Shown here: piece after piece, positions 34,901 through 44,900 of the stretch
How the letters are laid out: the number at the start of each line of letters is the position of its first letter
How positions within the stretch are numbered: the stretch's first letter is position 1
Position numbers and translations under genes: made by a program
Source of the DNA: Okeania sp034190295
GTDB taxonomy: Bacteria > Cyanobacteriota > Cyanobacteriia > Cyanobacteriales > Microcoleaceae
Reading direction: 5' to 3'
DNA length: 64,000 nucleotides
Assembly (NCBI GenBank): GCA_034190295.1
Contig: JAXHSW010000005.1
Coordinates: 45,835-109,834 of the forward strand
The notes under the pieces: model-generated
What the model saw: only the letters and a program-made list of their open reading frames with translations
The model's database searches: none
What the model was told of the DNA's origin: nothing

Positions 34901-37900
34901 TTCTGTAACCTATCAGTTATTAGAAACACCAGATGACACGATGACGGTAAACCCTGCGACTGGGTTAATTGAATGGATGCCTACTGCTGAAGGTGTTTAT
35001 ACAGTAGCTGTGGGTGCTGTGGATGCTTTTGGTTTAGGTGGAGCGCAACGGTTTACTCTAGATGTGGCGGAGGCAGTGACTCCTGTAGTGGCTTCGTCTC
35101 CGATAACGGGGGTGACAGTGGGTGAGGTTTATCGCTATCAAATTCAAGCTGCTTCTCCGAGGGGGGAACGGATTAATTATGCTCTGGAAGAAGCTCCTGA
35201 AGGAATGACTGTGGATGAGTTCGGACGGGTAGTTTGGCTGCCGGATAGTGAAGATGTAGGCAGTTATGATGTGGTTATTGCTATTACTGACCCCAGGGGA
35301 AATTCTGTGTCGCAGTCGTTTGAGTTGACTGTGGAGTTGGATACGGAAGCTCCGGTGGTGGATTTATTTGTGAGTTCGGAGTTGGTAGGAGTTCAGGATA
35401 CGGTGAATTTTGTGGTGAATGGGGTAGATAATGTGGGGGTTGAGGAGTATGAGTTGATTGTGGATGGAGAGGCAGTTGCTATTGATGCTAATGGTCGAGC
35501 TACGGTGGTGATGGATGATGTGGGTAATGTTGAGGTTGTGGCGAGGGCGACTGATGCAGCGGGTAATGTGGGGAGTGCGACGAGGTTTGTGGATGTGTTT
35601 GGGGGTGTTTCGGATGGGACTGTTCCTGTGGCAATTTTGGATGATGCTATTTCTGATGTTTTGATTTCTGCTCCGATGGATATTTTTGGTACGGTGACTG
35701 ATGATGGGGATGTGGAGTATGTGTTGGAGGTGGCGCCTGTTGCTGGTGGTGAGTTTGTGGAAGTTGGTCGCGGGGATACGGCGGTTGATGATGGTTCGTT
35801 GGGTGTTTTTGACCCGTCGTTGTTACAGAATGATAGTTATGTGTTGCGGTTGACTGCGACTGATACAGGCGGTAATAGTTCTACGGATGAGGTGGTTGTT
35901 GATGTGACTGGTGAGTTGAAGTTGGGTAATTTCCGTTTGTCGTTTACAGATTTAGAGATTCCGGTTTCGGGTATTCCGATTAGTGTGACTCGGACTTATG
36001 ATAGTTTGAATGTGTCTGTTCGGGATGATTTTGGTTATGGTTGGCGGTTGGAGTTCCGGGATACTGATTTGCGGACTTCTGTCAGGGAGCGGACTGCTCA
36101 GGAGGAGTTGTTGGGGGTGCAGAGTCCGTTTTCTGAAGGGGAGCGGGTGTATGTGACGTTGCCTGGTGGGGAGCGGACTGGGTTTACTTTTGAGCCTCGT
36201 AGCAGTCATTTGAATGGTTATTTGAGAGACCCGAATGCGTTTATGTATCATCCTGAGTTTGTGGCGGATGATGGTAGCGATTTGGTGTTGCGGGTGAGGG
36301 ATACGAGTTTGGTGAGGAAGGCGGGTACTAATGAGTTTGTGCAGAATGGTAGTGGGGTGGCTTATAATCCGGCAGATTCTCGGTTTGGTGGGGTTTATGA
36401 GTTGGTTACGAAGTCGGGAGTTGTTTATGAGATTGATGCAGTGAGTGGGGATTTGTTGACTGTTACGGATAGGAATGGGAATAGGTTGACTTACTCTGAT
36501 GGGGGTATTGTGAGTTCGACTGGGGTTGAGGTGAGTTTTGAGCGGGATGCTGCGGGGCGTATTGTGGGTGTGGTTGACCCGGAGGGGAATCGGATTGGGT
36601 ATGAGTATGATGGGAATGGGGATTTGGTTGGGGTGACTGATAGGGAGGAGAATACTACTGAGTTTGTTTATGATGCTGATGGGCGGCCTCATTATTTGGA
36701 GGAGATTGTGGACCCGTTGGGTCGCAGTGGGGTGCGGACTGAGTATGATGATCAGGGGCGGTTGCAGAAGATATTGGATGTGAATGGGGAAGAGGTTGAG
36801 TTGGTTTATGACCCTGATAATTCGACTCAGACTGTGTTGGATGTGTTTGGCAACGCTACTACTTATGTTTATGATGAGCGCGGGAATGTTGTGACTGAGG
36901 TGGATGCGGTTGGTAAAGTGGTTGAGCGGACTTATGATGGGGATAATAATGTTCTGACTGAGACTGTGATTACTGATGAGAGTGGTGCTGATGGTTGGAC
37001 TACTACTTATACTTATGATGCTCGGGGTAATAAGTTGACTGAGACTGACCCTCTGGGGAATGTGAGTCGCTGGACTTATAATGGTTTCGGACAGGTTTTG
37101 ACTGAGACTGATGCGTTGGGGAATACGACTACTAATACTTATTCTCCTAGTGGGAATTTGCTTTCTACAAAAGATGCAGAAGGTAACGTTACTAAGTTTG
37201 ATTATGACATTCGGGGTAATTTGCGTTCCGTTACAGATGCTCTGGAGCGGACGACTAAGTTTAAGTATGATGGGGCGGGTAATGTTATTGAAACGACGGA
37301 TGCTCTGAATAATAAGACTGTTTATACTTACGACGATAATGGAAATCGTAAGAGCGAGACGCGCACGGTGACTACCCCTGATGGTGTGGAGGAAGTGGTA
37401 ACGGAGTGGTTTTACGATAAGGAAGGTCGAATGCTGTCGATGACTGATGCTCTGGATAAGGAGACTAAGTACGAGTATGATGATGCTGGAAATCAAATTG
37501 CTGTTATTGATGCTTTGAGTAGGCGTACTGAGTCGGTTTATGATGAGAAGGGGCAATTGGTAGAGACTATTTATCCTGACGATACACCTAATAACCCCGA
37601 TGATAATTACAGGACAATTTCTGTTTATGACAAGGGGGGTCGTCTGAGGGCGAGTATTGATGAATCTGGGCGAGTGACTCATTATCGGTATGATGCTGTG
37701 GGGCAGTTGGAGGAGACTATTTATCCTGATGAAGTTGACACTTTAGCACAGTTTGTCGCGGCAGTTGCTCCTGGAGAGACGGTGGAGACTGTTGATTGGA
37801 GTCAGGTGGTTTATCCAGAGAATTTGTTGGCGTTTTTGAATGATAATCCCAGTAGTAAGACTGAGTATGATGAAAGTGGACGGGTGAAGGCTGAGATTGA

Positions 37901-40484
37901 TGAGTTGGGGAACCGGGTTGAGTTTCGTTATGATGATGCGGGTCGGTTGGAGGAGACTATTTATCCTGATGATACTCCTGGGGATTTGTCGGATAATCCT
38001 CGAAGTAGCGTGGAGTATGATGCTGCGGGGCGACGGGTTAAGGATATTGATGCTAAAGGTAGAGTGACTGAGTTTGTTTATGACGATTTAGGTCGGGTCG
38101 AAGAGACTCTTTTGGCGGATGGTACTTCGACGGAAACGGTTTATGATGATGCGGGTCAGAAGGTGGCGGATATCGACCAGGAGGATAATCGAACTGAGTA
38201 TGAATATGACGATTTAGGTCGTTTGACTGATGTAGTGCAGTTTTTGGAAGGGCGTGAGATTCGGACGGAGTATGGTTATGATGAGTTGGGTCGTCAGATT
38301 TGGCAGGAGGATGCTAACGACCATCGGACTTTGTTTGAGTACGATTTGATGGGTCGGCGGACTGATGTTGTGTTGCCGATGATGCAGCGCTCTACTACTT
38401 TTTATGATGCGGTGGGAAATGCCGAGCGCACGATTGATTTTAATGGAGAGACAACTACTTATAAATATGACGAGCAAAATCGTTTGGTATTTATCGACTT
38501 GTTTGAAGACCCAGATGTTACCTTTACCTATACTCCTACAGGTCAGCGAGAGACTGTGACTGACGGTCGCGGGGTGACGAGTTATGTTTATGACACCAGG
38601 GAACGACTTATCGGTCGTACTGACCCCACGGGAGAATATCTTGCTAGTGGTGCGACTATTGAGTATAAGTATGATGATGCCGGGAATCGGACTTTGGTGA
38701 GGACTCCTGGTGGGGAGACAGAGTATAAGTTTGACGAACGGAATCGTTTGGAGAGGGTTATTGATGCTGATGGTGGGGAGACTGTTTATAAGTTTGATGA
38801 TGTGGGGAATTTGGTGGAGACTGTGTTGCCCAATGGGGTTGTGGAAACGCGGGAGTATGATGAGTTGAATCGGTTGGAGTTTTTGGAGAATAAGTCTGGG
38901 GGTGTGGTTGTTTCTAGTTATGATTATGAGTTGGATGATGTGGGAAATCGGATTTCTGTAACGGATCACGATGGCAGAAGGGTTGAGTATAAGTATGATG
39001 ACCTTTATCGTTTGGAAGAGGAGAATATTAATGATGGGGAACGGGTTATTGGTTACACCTATGATGATGTGGGGAATCGTTTGAGGAGCAATGATTCTGT
39101 TGAGGGAACGACTACTTATCGTTACGATGATAACGACCGTTTGGAGGAGGAGAGTTCTAATGGTGAGGTTGTTGTTTACGAGTACGACGATAATGGCAAT
39201 ACAATCTCTGAAACTGTTAATGGTGTCGAGGAGAAGGTTTATGTTTGGGACGACCGGAATCGTTTGGTAGAGGTGCGTTTTGCTGATGGTAAGGTTGTTG
39301 GTTATGGTTACGATAATGGGAATATTCGGGTTTCTGAGGTTGTTGATGGAGTTGAGACTCGGTTTTTGTTGGATAAAAATCGTCCTGTCGCTCAGGTGTT
39401 GGAGGAGTATGTTGATGGGACGTTGGGTGCAGAATATGTTTATGGTAGGGATTTGATTTCTCAGACGCGGGGTGGGGTTGATTCTTTCTATTTGGTTGAT
39501 GGTTTGGGTAGTACGCGGGGGTTGACGGATGCGAGTGGGGGTGTTGTCGCGAATTACACTTATGATGCGTTTGGTAATTTGGTTCGGTCAAGTGGGGATG
39601 TTGAGAACGATTATTTGTTTGCCGGGGAGCAGTTTGATGGGGAGTTGGAGCAGTATTATTTGAGGGATAGGTTTTATGATTCTATAACTGGACGATTTAC
39701 GCGACGAGATGTTTATGAGGGACGACCAGACGAACCTGCTTCACTGCATAAATATTTGTACACAAATGCGAATCCAGTTAATTTTATCGATCCGTATGGA
39801 TTGACAACAATAACTGAAATTCAAGCGGCGCACAATTTACGAGATACCCTTACAAAAGTCTACGGCGAAATTGGAAATCAAGCTTTAAACATTGCATCAA
39901 GTGGTGGTAGACTGAGTTTAGAAGGTTTGGCTACAGAAGTCGCCTGGCAACTTGCTCCTTCAGTTTTTGAAGCTAGCATGGACTACTTCAAAGCTGTCAG
40001 TCCTAAATTTTTTAAATCAACTAAGCAGGTTGCCGAGCAGCGAGCTCTAATTATGCGAAAAGCTCTCAATTTAAGTCCAATGAGGAAGAAGGGTCCAAAC
40101 TTTGCTTTTGCAGATATCAAAATTGCCCAAGAGCCACCAATTACCGTGGCAGCACTTTCTGGCAGAACCAAAACGAGAACGTTATCAGGAGGAGGGGTAA
40201 CTGTGAGTACCCCAGGATTAATTGGTAGTCCTGAAACTCTTACTCCTTCTATTGGCTCAATCTTAAGACCACCTACTCCTATATCGGCACTAGACACTGA
40301 GTATAAAATATTGGCAGAAGTTGCCTCTCGATATAAAAACAATAGAATGGTTAAGGGGAATATTCAGTTGTACACCGAGTTAAGGCCATGCGATTCGTGC
40401 AAAAACATTATTAGAGATTTTAAAGAATCGTTTCCCAATATTCAAGTTGATACTCACTACAGCATAGTGCCACAACCAAAGTGA
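31719..40484 (+). CDS. Giant Rhs/YD-repeat polymorphic toxin, C-terminal part with deaminase toxin domain
   Basis: The open frame starts at 31719, but its first 50 or so residues merely overlap the upstream gene; real homology starts at the G tract (GGAQLILELHHANGEITEV). Then come the end of the split He_PIG domain, a propeller-like region (about 190-430), an SdrD-B-like domain (WIVYIDENDNGERDEGERFT), about seven He_PIG repeats to about residue 1,200, Ig-like domains, the Rhs entry region (LSFTDLEIPVSGIPISVTRT), YD repeats (about 1,500-2,650) and the Rhs core (HKYLYTNANPVNFIDPYGL, about 2,678-2,696). The toxin tip (about 2,697-2,921) has DTE (Asp2859, Glu2861) and PCDSC (Cys2891, Cys2894), the zinc and catalytic pattern of bacterial toxin deaminases, with LYTELRPCDSCKNIIRDF typical of the BURPS668_1122-like family. 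Expected target: a nucleic acid base or nucleotide in rival cells. Confidence 0.85.
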   Translation: MSAKQVRELITEHFLHQEINRCFILARQVLFRSNFLTHKLPLVFMLRMWEMGGAQLILELHHANGEITEVNAPQSQTITPTGSALYFGVIDVENPFTKVKLTNTRSSADGFGFDDMTIGRAEQVNISPFDVTVKVSDSRGGVDTQSFQIEVENTPPGEISGNVFLDIDENGTLGRPDSTIPADPRIEIDPYYADNYSAYSIGLFEKTSLYANGIAFHPDNPNILTVLNVVGGTGIYDVEVIRDESGQITDLGQVTEIADLGNINNNAVAYGPDGIIFYTSQNNYLMQLKPGDTTPSKTINLSALGIPRVPSGLEFVPDDYPGSGKLKLMSWHSNQFYNLEISPDGNGTYDIDSATLETVVEGASTEFAYVPLGSPDFDIPSVMVGEYRSQLWGSNSRGFKLSTYSIDGDGDPIPSTRKDFLKDVNVVATAFDPVTGDLLFVHHWGKWKSSIQGGELGIVQGFNPILQTPPELGIPDWIVYIDENDNGERDEGERFTYTDSEGNYTFSNLEPQTYKVAVEMHLGWTLTAPPDDSYEIVVASAETVTDQNFGVTNDRNQGAENLSPDFISSPPTTATTGERLVYQAQATDFNADPLSYEAVVKPDGLVVSPQGIVSWIPTAEQVGTADVILKVSDGYGGSDLQSFQLEVLQGNTAPVFTSSAPQDFAPAVGQTFQYEAKAVDADEDRITYRLVENQSTPVGATIDPDTGLVIWQPTSDQVGRPHPNLTWNIIIAASDGQDETFQSINFLDVLSGSAPNSPPTIASTPRQTARIGDSYLYNIDATDPNNDPLTYSLETAPDGMTITEDGNIFWQPTSTDSGINNISITVSDGRGGIVRQEYQLNVTSTGTNQPPVIESTPPLAATIGQQYEYNLTGSDPDSDEFWWSLDTAPQGMSIDAETGTILWQPTANQIGSQDVAVRVTDARGAYVGQAFSVSTRGVNVPPVITSTPLTVAAIDKNYNYVVDAEDVEGDRLTFSLANEPEGMSIDEDTGEIAWIPSTAGNYDVEVVVEDALGAAARQTYQIAVNETAANLPPTITSSPVSFGTIGVQYEYDVTAADPEGGSVTYQLLETPDDTMTVNPATGLIEWMPTAEGVYTVAVGAVDAFGLGGAQRFTLDVAEAVTPVVASSPITGVTVGEVYRYQIQAASPRGERINYALEEAPEGMTVDEFGRVVWLPDSEDVGSYDVVIAITDPRGNSVSQSFELTVELDTEAPVVDLFVSSELVGVQDTVNFVVNGVDNVGVEEYELIVDGEAVAIDANGRATVVMDDVGNVEVVARATDAAGNVGSATRFVDVFGGVSDGTVPVAILDDAISDVLISAPMDIFGTVTDDGDVEYVLEVAPVAGGEFVEVGRGDTAVDDGSLGVFDPSLLQNDSYVLRLTATDTGGNSSTDEVVVDVTGELKLGNFRLSFTDLEIPVSGIPISVTRTYDSLNVSVRDDFGYGWRLEFRDTDLRTSVRERTAQEELLGVQSPFSEGERVYVTLPGGERTGFTFEPRSSHLNGYLRDPNAFMYHPEFVADDGSDLVLRVRDTSLVRKAGTNEFVQNGSGVAYNPADSRFGGVYELVTKSGVVYEIDAVSGDLLTVTDRNGNRLTYSDGGIVSSTGVEVSFERDAAGRIVGVVDPEGNRIGYEYDGNGDLVGVTDREENTTEFVYDADGRPHYLEEIVDPLGRSGVRTEYDDQGRLQKILDVNGEEVELVYDPDNSTQTVLDVFGNATTYVYDERGNVVTEVDAVGKVVERTYDGDNNVLTETVITDESGADGWTTTYTYDARGNKLTETDPLGNVSRWTYNGFGQVLTETDALGNTTTNTYSPSGNLLSTKDAEGNVTKFDYDIRGNLRSVTDALERTTKFKYDGAGNVIETTDALNNKTVYTYDDNGNRKSETRTVTTPDGVEEVVTEWFYDKEGRMLSMTDALDKETKYEYDDAGNQIAVIDALSRRTESVYDEKGQLVETIYPDDTPNNPDDNYRTISVYDKGGRLRASIDESGRVTHYRYDAVGQLEETIYPDEVDTLAQFVAAVAPGETVETVDWSQVVYPENLLAFLNDNPSSKTEYDESGRVKAEIDELGNRVEFRYDDAGRLEETIYPDDTPGDLSDNPRSSVEYDAAGRRVKDIDAKGRVTEFVYDDLGRVEETLLADGTSTETVYDDAGQKVADIDQEDNRTEYEYDDLGRLTDVVQFLEGREIRTEYGYDELGRQIWQEDANDHRTLFEYDLMGRRTDVVLPMMQRSTTFYDAVGNAERTIDFNGETTTYKYDEQNRLVFIDLFEDPDVTFTYTPTGQRETVTDGRGVTSYVYDTRERLIGRTDPTGEYLASGATIEYKYDDAGNRTLVRTPGGETEYKFDERNRLERVIDADGGETVYKFDDVGNLVETVLPNGVVETREYDELNRLEFLENKSGGVVVSSYDYELDDVGNRISVTDHDGRRVEYKYDDLYRLEEENINDGERVIGYTYDDVGNRLRSNDSVEGTTTYRYDDNDRLEEESSNGEVVVYEYDDNGNTISETVNGVEEKVYVWDDRNRLVEVRFADGKVVGYGYDNGNIRVSEVVDGVETRFLLDKNRPVAQVLEEYVDGTLGAEYVYGRDLISQTRGGVDSFYLVDGLGSTRGLTDASGGVVANYTYDAFGNLVRSSGDVENDYLFAGEQFDGELEQYYLRDRFYDSITGRFTRRDVYEGRPDEPASLHKYLYTNANPVNFIDPYGLTTITEIQAAHNLRDTLTKVYGEIGNQALNIASSGGRLSLEGLATEVAWQLAPSVFEASMDYFKAVSPKFFKSTKQVAEQRALIMRKALNLSPMRKKGPNFAFADIKIAQEPPITVAALSGRTKTRTLSGGGVTVSTPGLIGSPETLTPSIGSILRPPTPISALDTEYKILAEVASRYKNNRMVKGNIQLYTELRPCDSCKNIIRDFKESFPNIQVDTHYSIVPQPK
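31871..31878 (+). other. Run of eight G at the frame break of the Rhs gene
   Basis: The upstream frame reads ...YATDVGDGGGTTDF and soon stops; shifting by one base at this run gives ...YATDVGDGGAQLILELHHAN, which continues a normal domain. Loss of one G restores one frame. Homopolymers of this length slip readily, so this may be a phase-variation switch, a recent mutation or a read error. Confidence 0.85.
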
Positions 40485-40537
40485 TTATGTTGTTTTTCAC
40501 AGGAATGATTAATTTAATAATAATAGGAGTAATCGTT

Positions 40538-41104
40538 ATGTATCTTGACAAATTTAAGACACGCTTTCAAGAATTAGAATGTTTATTTTTAGAAGATAAG
40601 CTAGCTTATAGTACCAAATTAATTCCTTGTACTGAAGAAGAAATCAATGTTATTGAAAGTCGCTTGCAATTATCTCTGCCAGATGCGTATAAAGAATTTC
40701 TTTTATGGGGAGGGTGTTGGGCTAGAGGATTTATGGAAGGATCGTATTTCTTTTTTGAAGACCTTTTGGATCTTCAAGAAGCAGCTATTGAACTTTTGAA
40801 AGAAAATCAATTTCCCGAATCCTTGCCCTCTGATGCTTTTGTATTTTTTATACATCAAGGATATTATTTTACGTTTTTCAAAACATCTGAAGGGCATAAT
40901 CCACCAGTTTATAGTTATCTAGACGGTCAAACTCTCCCAACTTTTAAAAAGGAGTATTCAAGTTACAGCGACTTTTTAATCGAGCAACTAGAATTATCAG
41001 CCAAATGTAGAACATCAAGTCCTCTACCAGAAGGGGTAGAAGAAGAGATTTATAGGGATAAAACTTTGGCAGAAAGTTATCCGTATTTGTTTGAAGAAGA
41101 ATAA
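40538..41104 (+). CDS. SUKH (SMI1/KNR4)-family immunity protein
   Basis: About 188 residues from the ATG at 40538, chosen because AGGAG lies 8 bases upstream; an in-frame GTG at 40481 overlaps the Rhs stop codon. SUKH features: ESRLQLSLPDAYKEFLLWGG near residues 35-54 (the conserved LP..Y..FL..G core), then FEDLLDLQEAAIELLKEN, FVFFIHQGYYFTFFKT and a C-terminal helix (SSYSDFLIEQLELS). SUKH proteins are the commonest immunity class for nuclease and deaminase polymorphic toxins. Its place directly behind the toxin tip strongly suggests that it neutralises that toxin. The last 20 residues are acidic. Confidence 0.85.
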   Translation: MYLDKFKTRFQELECLFLEDKLAYSTKLIPCTEEEINVIESRLQLSLPDAYKEFLLWGGCWARGFMEGSYFFFEDLLDLQEAAIELLKENQFPESLPSDAFVFFIHQGYYFTFFKTSEGHNPPVYSYLDGQTLPTFKKEYSSYSDFLIEQLELSAKCRTSSPLPEGVEEEIYRDKTLAESYPYLFEEE

Positions 41105-41108
41105 AAAA

Positions 41109-41335
41109 GATGATAATGACCGTCTGTTGGAGTCTACCGTTAATGGTGTAGTTACTGTTTATGGTTATGATGATAATGGCAATCTGACTTCTCAGACTGT
41201 TAATGGTGAAACTAGCACTTATGTTTGGGATGACCGCAACCGTTTGGTAGAAGCTCTAACTGCTGATGGGGATGTTATTAGTTATGAGTACAATAATGAG
41301 AATATTCGGGTTTCTTCCAGTATTAATGGGGCAAG
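41109..41335 (+). pseudogene. Orphan Rhs/YD-repeat fragment (displaced tip)
   Basis: Directly after the SUKH stop codon the sequence encodes NDRLLESTVNGVVTVYGYDD, then STYVWDDRNRLVEALTADGD and NNENIRVSSSINGA. This aligns with residues encoded at about 39,127-39,350 of the full Rhs gene. The match ends near 41,335, before any Rhs core or toxin tip. The frame itself runs on to 41,465 through unrelated DNA. Such displaced tips behind an immunity gene are typical of Rhs loci that swap toxin ends by recombination. Confidence 0.8.
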
Positions 41336-41630
41336 GAACTGTTGGGTCTATCCAGACGGCGATCTCGGATTTGGAAATATCATTCCAAAAAATGTAAATT
41401 TTGTTGAATGGGTAGTAAACAGTAATTCCTTCTTCAGTTATCTCAACTTTATGCCGAAGTCCTAGGAAGCAAAATATTAAATACAAAATGATAATTATAA
41501 CAAGTAACTGTGGTGCTTTCGTCTGAGAACCACCTTTCATCCAAACGGCAGAAAGCAGCAGAATCATAAATCCTACTAAAAGACCAGTAGGAACATAAGA
41601 AGCAAATCCTGGATATATTACTTTTCTCAT
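41256..41630 (-). pseudogene. Truncated two-helix membrane protein with PH-like region
   Basis: The 124-residue frame begins MRKVIYPGFASYVPTGLLVG and has two membrane helices (VPTGLLVGFMILLLSAVWM; APQLLVIIIILYLIFCFLG). A short PH-like beta region follows (KVEITEEGITVYYPFNKIYI, FWNDISKSEI). From about 41,335 downward the frame is antisense to the orphan Rhs fragment, so the native C-terminus is lost. Small membrane proteins of this design occur as immunity proteins, and this could be a relic of an earlier toxin cassette; that is inference. Confidence 0.5.
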
Positions 41631-41655
41631 AGGATTTTTTGAAGGTATGTTTATC

Positions 41656-41886
41656 TTATATCATGTCCGGTAGCATCGTTATTGTATAGTAAAGGTAGGC
41701 AACAGGCAACAGCTCATCTGGCACCGAAGGCTTAAGAGCCAGCAAAAAAACTTAAATTTCCTGTAGGTATCCACACTAACTTTTACACAAACGATTGCAT
41801 TCGGACACGATCTTAATCATAAAAGAAATGGGGGTTGAGTAGCAATTGTGCAAGAAACCCTAAGTATTTAACCGAACATGATATTA
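41656..41886. mobile_element. MITE with ATATCATGTCCGG-type inverted ends
   Basis: The left end TATATCATGTCCGG and right end TTTAACCGAACATGATATTA are inverted repeats with one mismatch. The 200-bp interior holds a GGCAACAGGCAACAG unit and has no gene. It lies between the truncated membrane protein gene and the giant kinase gene. Confidence 0.65.
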
Positions 41887-41906
41887 TTAGGGCAAAAAAT
41901 AAAAAT

Positions 41907-44900
41907 TCACAAAAGAGGTAAAGCAATTACAAACTCCGTACCTTCCCCTAGTGCTGAATTACAAGTCAGTTTTCCCCCATGTTTTTCTTCTACTATTTGA
42001 CGGGAAATTGATAAACCTAAACCCGTTCCTTTACCTACTCCTTTAGTCGTAAATAAATGCTCAAAAACTTTTTCTTTTACTGACTCACTCATTCCCATAC
42101 CATTATCTTTAATTCGGATGATTATCTGTTGTTTTTCACTGTCAATTTCTGTAGTCAGAATAATCAGATTTTGTGCAGTTTCAATCTCCTCAAAAGTTTG
42201 ACCAATATTACTTTCTTCTAAAGCATCAATAGCATTAGCAATTAGATTCATAAACACCTGATTTAATTGTCCTGGATAGCAATTAACTTCCGGTAAATTA
42301 CCATACTTCTTTACCACTTCTATTTCTGGGCATGTCACACTCGCTTTGAGTCGATGTTTAAGAATTAATAAAGTGCTATCTATTCCTTCATGGATATTAA
42401 AAGTAACTTTAGCTACAGTATCGGCACGAGAAAAGATTCTCATTGATGTGCTAATTTCAGTAATTCGCTTGATACCTTGTTCGATCAAATCCATATTTTT
42501 GGGTAAGTCTTCTATGAGATAATCTAATTCGATATCTTCAACTTTATTCAGAATTTTTTCACTAGGAGAAGGCAATTCTGCTTGATAAAGTTTCAACAGT
42601 TCAATTAGGTCTTGAATATAATCGTCAGCAAAAGTTAAATTCCCAGAAATAAAACCTAATGGATTATTAATTTCGTGAGCAATTCCGGCAGTTAACTGAC
42701 CAATAGAAGCCATTTTTTCACTTTGCACAAGTTGCAGTTGTGCTTGTTTCAAATCTTCAAAAGATTTCTGCAATTGTTGCTGCGTCTGCTGAAGTTCTTG
42801 CACCGTACCTTCAAGTTTTTTGGCATAGTTTTGAGATTGTTCGTATAAGCGGGCATTTTCAATAGAAATCGCTGCCTGGGAACAGACTAAATTCAGCACT
42901 TCTACCCGTTCCTGAGTAAAAGCTCCCGCACTGAGATTATTTTCGAGGTACAAAATACCAATGAGCTGACCTTGATTGAGGATAGGGGTACAGAATAAGC
43001 TTTTGGGTTGCTGTTGTATGAGATAAGTATCCGATGCAAAGTGGGTGTCTTTATCCCCGTGGTTGAGAATAATGGTCTTTTGAGTGCGTTGGACGGTACG
43101 AACAATGCTCCCTGGGAGATTATCGACATTGTTGAGAGAGGTTAGGCGTAACTGACAGGTTTCCTCTATGCACTGAGCAACCACTTCCCAAGTTCCGGCA
43201 TTATTCAAGATTAATGCAGCTTTGTCAGCTCCTGCATTTGTGAGGACAATTTGCATCAGTTGGGAGAGCAAGACTTCGAGTTCGATTTCCCCAGAAAGCG
43301 CTTGAGAGGCTTTAATGGCACTAGAAATATCGAGAATGGAGGTATTGGCATTACTGGTGGTGCGAACGGTTCGATCGGAGGTGAGGGTGGTTTTAGCCTT
43401 GAGAGTTAGGGTCGATTTGGGTTGTTGGAGGATGGGAGTCAGGAGTTGGGGATAGGTGGCTTCGAGATGGTCGGTTTTGGCTTTTGCACCCCAACGTGCA
43501 TAACAGTAGTAAGCTTCTTGCATATAGCCAGCAGCAACTTTTTCTTTACCCCACTCAAGGTAGAATTTGGCTGCGAGTTCATTGGCGATCGCTTCTTCTT
43601 GAGTGAATCCATTTTCTTTGGCTCCGGAAATAGCGCGGTCGTACATTTCAAACGCTGAACCTTTATCCTCTAAAACGCGGTGGCGTTCTGCTTCGACGAG
43701 CAAGTATTTGTGCAAAAAGTTTTCCGGACAACTTTCAGTCCATGCTTTTAGCTGTTTTTGCTTCGTTTTAACCTGTTCTAATAGATATACTTTCTCTTGT
43801 GGCGATCGCCTGGAATATAACTGGAGTAAAACTAAAGAACCATAGTAGTAATAGTTACTAATTGTTGTATATCCTGCGGCAGCATCCAGAATAGTGCCTG
43901 CCTTTTTCAAATACTCAAAACTCTCCTCAAACGATTCCAACACATAGCAAGAATGGATATTGAGACAATAATGGAAGCAAACTGAGGTCTTGGCTAATTC
44001 TTTATTCTCATAAATAATCGCTTCTGCTTCAAGCTGTGATGCTGACTGCTCATATTCATAGGGAGACAAACAGAGTTTTTGGACAAAAATTCTGGTAGCG
44101 GCCAAAGCACACAACAAAAGAACATCTTTACTTTTCTCTGCGACTAACCAGTAGTTGTTAATATCCTCAGCAATGCTACTCAGATATTCTCCCTCAAACA
44201 GGCGATTTAATATATTGCAGTACAAATTGTAACCACTGAACTGAACTTCCCCCGCTTCAGTACCCGCCAGAAAACAGTCGTAGTTCACTTGTGCGGCACC
44301 TTGAATTGGCTTTGCCCAAACATGAAGCGCAGCACCAAGAAACAGCCCTGCTTTGCATCGCTCCACCTTACTATTCAGTGTGTAACTCAAGTCTAGCGCC
44401 AGTCTGCCAAACTCATACGCACGCTGGTACTCGGCTTTGACTACATTTAAGAATAGTCCATAGCTGGCATAAGCTTTGATCGACTCATCAATATTGCCAT
44501 ATTTTACAGATAGTGAAGTAGCTTTTAAAGAGACAAAATTAGAAAGATCGAAATTACCAAGTATGTATGTTGGTGAATTTAAAGTAACCAGTAGCTTGAT
44601 TTTGGCTGCGGTTATTCTATCCACTTGAGTGGGCAACTCTAAAAGCGATGATATAGAACGATTCTCCATCTGTTGCTCAATCATAGAAAACTCAGAACCG
44701 ATCGACTCAGGCAAGTTTTCCGTGTCAACATCAATTCCAAGCTCATTCAGCCCAATTAGTCCTACTTCTATAGACTTTTGACAATTACCTTCTAGTACGA
44801 ACTTAACGATTTCAAGGATGTAGAATTCGATGCGGTCTACGGAGTCGCTAATATTATTCAGAGCTATGGCAATAGTATCTTCCAGCTTGCCATACTCAGC

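Noticed and set aside
35952..37682. 576-codon open frame on the minus strand opposite the YD repeats
   Set aside because: It is antisense to well-supported Rhs repeats; its Ile/Ser/Pro-rich text comes from the extreme G/T codon bias of the plus strand. The same holds for the frames at 38,214-38,969, 39,217-39,591 and 30,021-30,660.
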